A stretch of 64,000 nt of DNA, from assembly GCA_032690845.1 (NCBI GenBank), contig CM064422.1, positions 3,720,001 through 3,784,000 of the forward strand. Reading direction: 5' to 3'. Numbering within the stretch: the first letter of the stretch is position 1; each line of letters opens with the position of its first letter. This DNA comes from Eleusine coracana subsp. coracana. Taxonomy: Eukaryota > Streptophyta > Magnoliopsida > Poales > Poaceae. Below, piece by piece: positions 1 through 10,500 of this stretch. The translations under genes and the position numbers were made by a program. The notes under the pieces were generated by a model. The model was given only the letters and a program-made list of their open reading frames with translations. It was not told where the DNA came from and made no database searches.

Positions 1-256
1 ACACATCCTAAGTAACATACCAGAAGCTTGGTGACATTGGTATAAAAGACTCCCTCCCGCTTTGGATTTATGATGTTATTATTAGGATAATAATCAATTC
101 AATGAATAAAAACGTGGAAAGTAGGTGAAGACGACAACGTTGACCAAATATGAACTCCGATGTGAGCAGCCTGAGCGAAGTTTCCTTTTTGAAGAATTCA
201 TCAGGACGCTGCTAGTTTGTGTAGTAGCCACAGAGCTAACGTGAAGCTTTCCTCTT

Positions 257-1304
257 AGGATTAGAGTTAATTTCTTTAGTATTATTGAAAACTTCTTCGA
301 TCTCTTGAATATCATCGTAAAAATTTTAATACCATCAATGCTAGTCTTCTTAAAAAAAATTTATGTCAATGCCATTATCATTTACTCTCTCTGTTCCAAA
401 ATTCTTGTCACCATTGATTTTATTTGTTATCTTTGATCATTTGTCTTATTCAAAATATTTATTCAAATATAAAAAATTATAAATTATATTTAAATTTTAT
501 CTAGTGATAAAACAAATCATAAAAAAATATTTAACATTTTTTAAATTTTTTTGAATAAGACGAGTGATCAAAGATAGTAAAAAAAGTCAATGACGATAAC
601 AATTTTAGAATGAAGGGAGTATTTTATAATAACAAAAGCTTAACAAAACGACAAAAGACTCTTTTGCCCCGTCTTCAACCTTGAGCCAGATATCTCTCTC
701 TCTGTGCTTGCCACCATCGCTCGGGTGACGCTGAGGAGAAGAGGAGGGAGCCCCCTGGATCCGACATTGAAGAGGGAGGAGGTGGCCCAAAGGATGGAGG
801 ACGGCTGGAGCCTGGAGCCCCCTGTCGCCACCGTGGTCTTAGGCCCCGCCGTACCGTACCCGAAGCCACACGCCGCCGTCGTGGCCATGGGCCCTACCAC
901 GCTGCGCTTGAAGCCGCTGCCACTGCCACGGCCCCGTCGTGCCATGCCCAAAGCCGTCGCCGCTACAACTGGCCCGCCGCACCGCGCCCGAAGCCGCTGC
1001 CACCGCCTTGGGCTCGTCGTGCCGTGCCCAGAGCCAAGCGTCGCCACCGCTGCTTCTGGCCCCGGTAAGGTGGGAATGGAAGGCCGACGGCGTGAGAGAG
1101 AGAGAGATCCCTGCTCAAGGTTGAAGATGAGGGACAAAAGGGTCTTTTGTTGCTCTGTTAAGTTTATTGTTGTAAAATAAACGGTAATGTCATTGATAGG
1201 AAAAAAGTTTAAGAAAACTGGCATTGACGATACTAAAGTTTTTGCAGTGACGTTTAAGAGATTGAAGAAGTTTTTAATGGCACTGAAGAAATTAACCCTT
1301 ATGA
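257..1304. mobile_element. Fold-back (long TIR) element with GC-rich core, split by a MITE
   Basis: The left arm (about 257-384 continuing at 622-715) is the imperfect reverse complement of the right arm (about 1090-1304). For example the stretch around 261-270 pairs with 1291-1300, and the block at 640-690 pairs with 1120-1165. The left arm is interrupted by the Stowaway MITE at 385-619, and rejoining across it restores the pairing. The core (720-1090) is GC-rich and reads as low-complexity Pro/Ala/Arg in every frame; it could be a captured gene fragment, as in Pack-MULEs, but no protein family is recognisable. No clear 8-9 bp target duplication was found. Element class is uncertain. Confidence 0.6.
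385..619. mobile_element. Stowaway-like MITE (Tc1/mariner group)
   Basis: It begins with a CTCTCTCTGTTCCAAAATTC-type end and finishes with the inverted counterpart ending GAAGGGAG. It is flanked by TA on both sides (383-384 and 620-621), the Stowaway target site. The interior is AT-rich and largely self-complementary. It lies inside the left arm of the larger fold-back element, so it inserted later. Confidence 0.8.
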
Positions 1305-1306
1305 TT

Positions 1307-2042
1307 AATTGGAACCATGCTATTGTAATTTTCAAGGGTTAGAAATATATCACTAAATTTTTGGAAATCAGGTGGGTGTCACTAAAATTCTTTTAAAGTT
1401 AGAAATATACAATTTTGTACGTTTTTCAGGGTTTTGGACCCACCTCCACACATATGTATTTGCGTATGTCCAGTTTTGTCCTTATCTTCATCCTCTTTCC
1501 CCCCCTCTCTCCCTCTCTCTCTCCATGGCCGGCTGCCCTCCAGCCCTCACCGCCCCACGCGCATGTCACTGATGCCGCCTGCCTCCTCTTCCTCCTCCTC
1601 ACTAGTTCTGCCGTCGTGCCGCTGATCCTCCTCCTCTCTCTCTCTCTCCTCGAGCGCGATGCACAACCATCGTCAGATCCTGTCCACGTGTGGGCACAAC
1701 GCTTGCAGAGGCTCAGGACGAGGTGGCCTCCGTCCTCACGCGGCACGACGCGGACGGGTAACAGCTCTGCATGGTGCACCTGGTGCGCTAGCTCTGTGGG
1801 CGGCGAGGGCTGGAGGGCAGCCGGCCATGAAGGGAGAGAGAGGGCAGAGAGGTTGAAGATAAGGGCAAAACTGGACATACACAAATACGTATGTGTGTAG
1901 GTGGGTTCGAAACCCTCAAAAAAATATACAAAATGATATATTTCTAACTTCGGAAGAATTTTAATGACACCCACCCAATTTCCGAAAGTTCAGTGGCATA
2001 TTTTCAATCGTTGAAAATTATAATGACATAGTTCCACTTAAC
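1307..2042. mobile_element. Second fold-back (long TIR) element, adjacent to the first
   Basis: Arms 1307-1558 and 1797-2042 are reverse complements of each other over roughly 240 bp, including a perfect 25-bp stretch (left 1524-1548, right about 1805-1829). The non-repeated core (about 1560-1795) is GC-rich and contains a short Cys/His-rich reading in one plus-strand frame, possibly a captured exon, but too short to name. Long arms with a gene-like core fit a non-autonomous MULE or fold-back element. Terminal duplications could not be fixed. Confidence 0.6.
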
Positions 2043-3099
2043 TCATTTATTTCTCAACACCTTTTCAAAAAATCAATACTTTTTTAAAGTTTGTAAAATA
2101 TCACTACAACCTTTCCAGAAACCTCCATGGCATTATTTAACCATATTCTCTAAAGATTCAAGTCAAATTCAAAATTCTAATTCGTTCATAAAATTATGTT
2201 TGGACAACTTCTATGTACATACACTATAACTTTATGACCTTCTACTACTATGTTGTATCGATTGGACCAAGGCATCAATGACGAAGTGAGCATATACATA
2301 CCAGAAGGAGAAGAGAAACAAAAAAAGTAAACATACACGCTTAAAACATAATAATATAGAGAACGTGTCTCCTTTAACAAGAGTTGATCATCGCTAATAT
2401 GTTTAACCTTGAATTTTATTAAAGGTCTTAAATAGGGTTTATTTATTTATATAATTAATAATACTAGTCTTTTGTACGTGCGACACACGTGCGACTATTA
2501 ACCAAAACAACCAATTATTTATTCTCATAGCTTTTATGCACTACAATATATAAAAAGATTGATATATAAATGTCAAATATATGAAAAAAGTACAAAAAGT
2601 ATCACCGTCTTGCAACAATCGTTTATTATCATAACTTTTACACTGTCGTACATTATCACGCGCACGCTTCCAAGATGCTTAATTATCGTTACTTTGCAAA
2701 CTCCAAACTATTACGTTCAAGAAATTACTCTTCAGTTTACACTTACCACTGCATATATTATTTGTAAGATCTCCTAAAGGTATCCAATAGCAATCATTTT
2801 TGTTTTCCAACCACTACAGCACCATGAGAAAAACGATCAGACCGTAATGCTGAATGCCTAAACAGTTCAGAACAAATGCCACAGAAGAATTAAAGAGAAA
2901 AGAGATGACCAAAGTACCGAACCGTGAAACAACATGGTGAAGCCAGGTAAACCCTATCGTCTACTCAAAGTTATTGGGTGACGAAAGTACATCGGTTGGA
3001 ATCAAAACCAAAGAACATGCATACGATCGATGAAAATCCGTGACAGAATTGTGTGCCTTAATAAGCAGTGAAAACTACAAACTACAGATTTTACAAAGT

Positions 3100-3255
3100 C
3101 TAAACATATAGTTTTGTGATAAATTGACACTTTAAATCTGTAATTTTGTGATATAATTTATTAAATATGTAGTTTTATAATATAAAAATACACTAAACTA
3201 TAGTTTTATGATATATTTTTATAAATATATAGTTTTATGATAGTTTTGTAAAATT
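3100..3255. repeat. Degenerate AT-rich tandem repeat
   Basis: About four imperfect copies of a 35-40 bp unit built around ATATAGTTTTATGATA, each followed by a variable AT-rich spacer. No coding potential. Confidence 0.6.
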
Positions 3256-4009
3256 TACTCAAAATAGTTCGGTACCTTGGTTCGTGTTCCATCCTCCTGT
3301 GCGCGATTAGAGATGAGCGCGGACTCCCTGCCGCAGCCCCCGGCGTGCAAGGAGAGCAGCGATCACTAACACCTGTTTGTCACCGCAGATGGCCGACCTG
3401 TCGAAAAGTCGACGAGATGCGATCGCCGCAAGCAGGAGATGAGAACACCGTCATGTGCGTAGTCCTGGAATGCCAAGGGATTCAGCAAGCGGACGCAGCG
3501 CGCGTAGTGCTCGCACATCGAGGGATCCGGCGAGCCGCCGCCGCGTGACTCGAGTGAGCTGCCGCTGCTTCCGACATCCAGGGAGAGAGACGTGCGTGTC
3601 GAAACGTGAGTCACTCGCTTCCGATTGCATAACTGTGCTGTCAGGTGAAGTTTGCTGCTAAGGCAATTTTAATCAAGAATGGAAAGCGTGAGGCAATCAA
3701 GGAAGGCCTTTACGCAGGGCCGTAATTAGAGGGAAGAATTGCGTCTGATTTGACCATGCATGCAAGCCATGGATGGAAAGTTTGAGGCGATCAAGGACGC
3801 GTCGGATGCGCTGCACGACAATGAGTAGATTCTCCAAGCCTTGATTGCTCCCTGATCTATACGGTAAACATGAAAACTCGCTCCGTACAGAAGAAAACGT
3901 TTCCAAAAATGGAGGGGTTGGAGGCGTGGGCACGACGAGCAGGTATGCCTCGCGGCTGGTGAAAAAAGTTCTAAGATTTTTGAACAGATTATGTGACATA
4001 AAATATGTA

Positions 4010-4370
4010 AGAGCATCTTTAAGAACTTTCCAAAAATCTTTTTTTAAAACCAGTCTAAAAAATTATGAGACCAAATTTTTTATCCTCCTCCAATAGTTCC
4101 TCTAAAAATAGACTAAAACTCCTTTTAAATTGGACTAGTACAACAACTTCTTGGAAAGGAATCGTGGCAGGTGTATGTTATTGGGAGTTTTTGGAAAGTA
4201 GAAGTAGAATTAGGGGTCCTAATTCTTCTCCTATTCGTAGCTACAAGTGGGATGAGTTTAGAGGAGAAATAAATTTAGGAGAAGTTTAGGAGAGCTGTTA
4301 GAGAATGTTTTTTTATTAAATCTCATTAATTTATTTTAAAAAAAGTTTATGGGGCTCTCTTGAAGATGAT
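4010..4370. mobile_element. MITE with AGAGCATCTT-type terminal inverted repeats
   Basis: The left end (AGAGCATCTTTAAGAACTTT) pairs with the reverse complement of the right end near 4335-4370 (AGATCATCTTCAAGAGAGCC). The inner flanks are also inverted (a T-run on the left, an A-run on the right). Grass genomes carry many short elements with this kind of GAGCATCT end. Superfamily is not assigned. Confidence 0.55.
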
Positions 4371-4594
4371 CTAACACTCTAATTGTGGACAAAAAAAAGA
4401 AAAAAAGATGTGAATAGACTATCTCAGGATAAACATATAAGAGGAATGTTTAGTTTTTATAGTCAAAAAAGAAGAAAACTTTTTACTTCATCAAAATAAA
4501 GTAGAGAACGTGTCTCCTTAAAACTCACAAGGAAAATGCACACGTCTCGGGGTAAGTAACGTCTCATCTCTCCGCCGCCGCCGCATCCTCGCAA

Positions 4595-7500
4595 ATGGCG
4601 AATCTGCCTCCATCCCTCTCCATAGCCCCCACATTCGCCGCGCCCGGGGCTCTGATTGCTGCTCCGGGTGTTTCCAAGGACCAGAATATGGCGACCGCGG
4701 AGCAGCTCGTACTCAACCTCTGCAACCCCGAGCTCCGGGAGAGGGCCCTCCTTGACCTTTCCAAGGTAAGTGCACCCTCGCCCTTTATTACTCTCTGACG
4801 GCGGCCCCGTCGCAGAAACCTTGTTGTGGATTTCGAAGCTTCGTTGTGTTGCGTCTAGGTAAAAGTTGTTTGGGTCTTGACGATCTAATGTAGAATGCCG
4901 TGCAGTTTATTTGGGAGATTGGTTTACGCGACAATCTGGGGGCAGAAGATTGATATTACTACTCCTCGATCAGAAGTTGGTGTCAAAATTGTGTTAGTGT
5001 GGTAATTTCAGTGCCATCATGGCTGCTCGTATCTAGAACTGATTTTTTTTTTGATGTAGAATACAATTGAGTTTTGGATGTGAGCATTTATGTTTTTATA
5101 GTACCCGTCCGTCCCAAAATATAACTACTTTTAGGTTTCTCCTTTTCGTCCTAAGTCAAACTTTTTTAAGTTTTACCATCAGTTGCAAAAATATTATGAA
5201 GATTCACAATGTAAGAATAATATTATTAGATTGGTTGCCAAGTAAAAAAAAACATTATTAAGTGCTCGCTTCCGCGCGCCAAAACGCTGAGCGGAAGGGT
5301 AACCCTCCACCTAAGGGTATAGGCGGCAATTAGGTGGTATGTGCGCTAAGACAAAGGTCAGCAACGATTGAGGCATGGAAAAGCGGTGGTGAGGCGTGCC
5401 ATGGGATGCCCTAACCCGTTACCGGTTTTCGTGCTCGTTATCTCTCTCTTGACCTTGCCGTCCTTGTATCTCCAATCCTCGGGCTTGTCCTCATAGCGCC
5501 GCCAGCCTGCGATCTTGTCACCACAATGCTGCTGATCTGTGTGTGGGAGAAGAGGAGGGAAAGAGAACGAAGATGAATGGTGGCGGCGACCATGCGACGG
5601 GCTCATGTGGAGTCTGGCCGCTGGAGGATTAGGGCAATTGGAAAGGAGTTGGTGGGCCAGGGAAGTTGAGAATGGGATAGGCTGGATGGGCAACAAAATG
5701 GCAGGCTCTCTCTTGTTTATTCTTTTCCCCTTTTCTTTTCAAGTTTGAGCTATTCAGTAATGGATAATTTTGTGAATACGTACAAAACGCCTAGGAACAC
5801 CTAAGCACACCTAAGCTCTAGGCGGAGGGTGAACGCTCACCTAGCGCCTAGCACCTAATTTTTCTTAGATTGGTTGTGAAACAAACTATCTTAATATGTA
5901 ACTTTTACATGCTCAAACTCAATAAATCTTTTGCTACTGATGGTCAAAATTAAAACAGTTTGACATATGACAAACCTAAAACTAGCTATAGTTTGGTTAG
6001 AGGGAGTATAGTAATCTGTTGTGCATTCTTTTAGAACATGTTCTACCTGGTTGCATAAAAGAGTCACAGATTTCATAATCATATAACAAAGGTCAAATTT
6101 CATTCCACTGGAGACTTAATTTCTTCTAGCTCTGCTGTCTTCAGATGGGATCTGCCCTGGTAAACGAGGCATGAGCATTAATGGTTGCTATTCATATTGA
6201 ATTTGTGCATGTCCTTATTGCCCTGAATGGTTGGGACGTTGGAGAAGAGCAGGATAATTTGAAATTGACCCTTATCTTAAATGAGATAATAACGAAGGAA
6301 TCCTTTAGCCCAACTTATATGGTGTTTTCCTTAGATTTGGGCTTTACTTCTGTACTGTTTAGTATATTTTAAAAATTGAAGGCGAACAAAAGTTTAACAT
6401 GTGTGCATTTACCTATATGTGTTTGGTGCATGTGTGTCAAGGTTTGTTGTGAATTTCTGATTTAACGTTTGTGATGCTACTCAGTGCTTTAGGTCCCATA
6501 AATTTCTGAAGCTGATTCTGTTAGTAAGTCAAGTGCTTTAGTAGTTAGTGTGTGTCGAGTCCTTGTTTTTCTGCATTCAGTTTTGTATTCCGAGTCTTCA
6601 GTTAGTTGGAGTAGTGGACACTCTTGTGTGCCAGGCCGTGTCCTAGTTATTAGGCGTTCATCAGGTCCTTGATCCGGTTTAATAGGAACCATGATCAGTT
6701 GTCAGTTAAGGTCATATATATAAATAAAAGAAAAGCCCGTTGTAGTTGTTACGCAACACCAAAACCAGTTTGCAACTCGTGAGTTGAGAGGTTGAGAGAA
6801 TTGCCTGTTTTGCCAACAATTGGTAATCAGAGCTCTGTTTCCTGATCCTGGGACATGGTGACGCCGCCAGCATCGCGCTCGCCTCACCCTTCCCGTGAGG
6901 GTTCGGTGGAAGATGGGCACTCCCATCGCCGGCGTGTTTCATCCTCTCCCCCCCCCGATAGCGCCGTGGTAGGCGAGGCTGCCGCGATGACAGCGTCCCT
7001 ACGGAGGTGAGCGGGCAGTTCCCTATGCTCACGACGAACTACTCCGACTGGTCATCCATGATGCGAGTCATGCTGCGCGCTCGTGGCCTTTGGGCTGCGG
7101 TGGCGGATGGAACCGATGATGAGGTGGAGGACCAGATGGCCATGGAAGCTCTGCTTCGCGGCGTGCCATTGGAGATGGCGTCCTCCCTCCCGTCAAAGGC
7201 GTCTGCAAAGACGACGTGGGATAAGCTCGCCGCGTCCCGCCTCGGCTCGGATCAAGCGCGCATGGCGTCCGCACAGGCGGTGTGGAAGTAGTATGAGGCA
7301 ATCACCTTCCAAGACGGCGAGACCCTCGACGATTTTGCAGCCCGCCTCGGTAAGCTGGTGCACGATCTGGAGATCCTTGGTGATCCCGAACCGCCGCGCA
7401 AAGTGGCGGCCTAGTACCTGCGCTCTGTCCCGAAGAGGTTTGCACCAATTGTTGTTTCCATTGAAACCTTCATCGATTTGTCGACTCTATCCATCGAGGT

Positions 7501-10500
7501 CACCGGCCACCTGCGCCCGCTGGAAGGTCGGGATGATGATGATGCTCCGGTGACTGGTGCAGGAGGCAAGCTGCTACTGACTGAAGAGCACTGGCGCGCC
7601 CCCTCCAAGGACAAGCAGCCTGGTGAGGGAAGCTCCAAATCTGGCTCCGGGAAAAACGGATCGAGGAACCGCTCCCGTGGCTAGAGGAAGAAGAAGGCTG
7701 GAGGCAGCTCGAACGCTGGCAATGCCGGCTCCGGTGGCTTTGATGGAGTGAAGGACGACTCTTGCCTCAAGTGCGGAAAGAAGGGTCACTGGGCCAGAGA
7801 CTGCAGATCGGCACGCCGTGAGCAGGCGAACATGACGCGCGATGATGATAGCGATGAGTCCCTGCTCATGGCCTGTGCCAGCTCCATTGATGTCGTCATG
7901 GCGCCAGCGCCACTTGGTGACCTCCACCTCAACGAACCGCGAGCTCAAGTGTTCCTCGGCGACGACGGCGATGCGGCTCAGCATCAAGGGTGGTACCTAG
8001 ACACTGGCGCCACCAGTCACATGACCGGCGACGCGGAGGCATTCTCCATGCTTGACCGTTCGGTGCAGGGCACCGTTCGGTTTGGCGACGGGTCGCTGGT
8101 CCAGATCATGGGCCACGGCACCGTCACGTTCACTGGCAAGACCAGCGAGGAGATCAATCTGGGAGGCGTGCTGTACATCCCAAGGTTGAAGAACAACATC
8201 ATCTCCGTCGGCCGGCTTGACAAAAAAGGTTGCAAGGTGGAGATCGAAGACGACGTGCTGCGGGTCTGGGATTGGCGCCGCCGCCTGCTCGTGAAGGTGG
8301 AGCGCGGTAGTAACTGCCTATACGTGTTGAAGGTTGATGCTGTGAGCGGTGCTTGCCTCGCGGTGCACCAGGAAGACAAGGTCGCTGCGCACTGGCATGC
8401 GTGGCTTGGCCACATCGGCCATGACGCCATACGCCAGCTCAGCCGTGCTGACATGGTTAAGGGGCTGCCTGAGCTCAAGGATTTTGATGGCGCCTGTGAC
8501 ACCTGCATTGTCACCAAGCATCGTCGGGCACCGTTCCCCACCAAGGCGAAGTACCGTGCTGAGGCGCCATTGGAGCTGGTTCATGGAGATTTGTGCAGGC
8601 CCATCTCGCCGCACACACCTGGTGGACGGTGATTCTTCCTCCTGCTCGTCGATGATGCTACAAGGTACATGTGGATTCACCTTCTAACAGCAAAGGGAGC
8701 GGCGCAGGCAATCAAGTCGGTGAAGGCGGCGGCTGAACTGGAGGTTGGCCGCCCATTGCGCGTTCTACGCACCGATAATGGGGGTGAGTTCACGGCGAAG
8801 GAGTTCATTGACTACTGCACAAACGCCGGTGTCAAGCGACACTTCTCCGCCCCATACACTCCTCAGCAGAACGGAGTGGTGGAGCGGAGGAATCAGTCAG
8901 TGCTCGCAACTGCTAGAGCATTGCTGAAACAAAGAGGTGTGCCGGCCCAGTACTGGGGAGAGGCGGTGACCACGGCCGTGTACCTGCTCAATCGGGTGCT
9001 TACCAAGGTGCTTGAGAACAAGATGCCGTATGAGGCGTACATTGGCCGCAAGCCTGTTGTGAGCTATTTCAAGACGTTTGGTTGTTTGGCTTTCGTCAAG
9101 AACAAGCGTCCCAGCCTTAAGAAGTTGGAAGATAGAAGCACGCCGATGGTGTTCATCGGGTACTCTGAGGGGGCCAAGGCTTACAGGTTGCTCGATCCAA
9201 TATCTGGGCAAGTGCATGTTTCCCGCGACGTCATCTTCGATGAAGGCAGGGGCTGGAACTGGAGCAACAGTGAGAGCAATGTCGAGCCGGCGGCCATTCA
9301 AGACTTCACTGTCAAGTACACCTCCTGGCTTGGTGTAGCAGACAACAACATCGAGCCTAAAGAAGATGGGGGTGCGCCTGCTGCGCCCTCGCCACAACCT
9401 TCTCCTGCAGCGCCTGCACCACCGGTGTTCACCACTCTGCTGCAGAATGATGAAGAGAGGCTTGACGCCTTTCATGGTGACTCACCGCTCAGGTATCGCC
9501 GCATCGATGATGTAATTGGTGAAGATGAACCAGTACCTGGTCATGTACCTCGTGTGCTTGAAGAAGTGCACCTCACTGCTGCTGAGGGAGAGCCGAGCTC
9601 ATTTACAGAAGCAGAGCAGAGCAAAGCTTGGAAGGCGGCTATGAAGGAGATTCAGTCCATCCAGGACAATGGGACATGGGAGCTAACTGATTTGCCTCAT
9701 AATCATGGGGCAATTGGCCTCAAGTGGGTTTACAAACTCAAGAAGGATGAGTCTGGCGCCATTGTCAAGCACAAAGCGCGGCTTGTCGCAAAGGGTTATG
9801 TACAAAGAGAAGGTGTGGACTTTGATGAAGTATTTGCACCTGTCGCCCGCATGGAGTCGGTTCGCCTTGTCCTCGCTTTGGTGGCACGGGAGGTCCATCA
9901 TATGGACGTGAAGACGGCGTTCCTCAACGGCGAGATTGCTGAAGAGGTGTATGTGCGCCAGCCGCAGGGGTTTGTTGTTGATGGCGCTGAGCACAAGTTG
10001 CTCCGTCTCCGACGAGCCCTCTACGGTCTTCGTCAGGCACCACGAGCATGGAATGAAAAGCTGGACAGTACACTACGCAAGATTGAGTTCAGGCAGAGTG
10101 AACATGAGCATGCGGTGTACTGCAGAGCAGGCAGGAGCGGCAAGCTGATTGTTGGCGTGTACGTCGACGACCTTATCATCACAGGCACAACCCCGGCTGA
10201 GATCGGGAGGTTCAAAGAGGAGATGAAGGTACAGTTCAGAATGTCTGATCTAGGCTTGCTCACTTTCTATCTTGGAATTGAGGTGCAGCAGAATTCAAGC
10301 GGCATTGCTTTGTGCCAAGCGCACTATGCTGCTCATATCTTGGAGATTGGTGGGATGCAGGACTACAATCCCACACAAACGCCCATGGAAGAGAGATTGA
10401 AGCTGAGCAAGGACAGCAAGGCAGAGGAAGTTGATGCAACTCTGTATCGGAAGATTGTTGGAAGTCTTCGATATCTGGTTCATACCAGGCCTGATTTCAT

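Larger units (their letters stand above)
2043..4594. other. Intergenic flank upstream of the CNOT9-like gene
   Basis: Mostly AT-rich DNA without a supportable gene. It holds a degenerate AT-rich tandem repeat (3100-3255), a GC-rich island at 3290-3640 with short open frames on both strands (longest 82 codons, minus strand, no recognisable domain), and a MITE at 4010-4370. The last 100 bp before the CNOT9 start (ending in a CCGCCGCCG tract) is probably that gene's 5' UTR; no TATA box is evident there. Confidence 0.5.

Noticed and set aside
704..1180. 158-codon plus-strand frame and overlapping frames as a gene
   Set aside because: Low-complexity Pro/Ala/Arg sequence in all frames, lying inside the core of a fold-back element; no domain or splice context.
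2440..2500. Possible Helitron 3' end on the minus strand (CTAGT next to GTGCGAC/CACGTGCG words)
   Set aside because: Hairpin is weak and no matching 5' end was found.
3366..3614. 82-codon minus-strand open frame in a GC-rich island
   Set aside because: No recognisable domain, no partner exons; composition alone can explain it.
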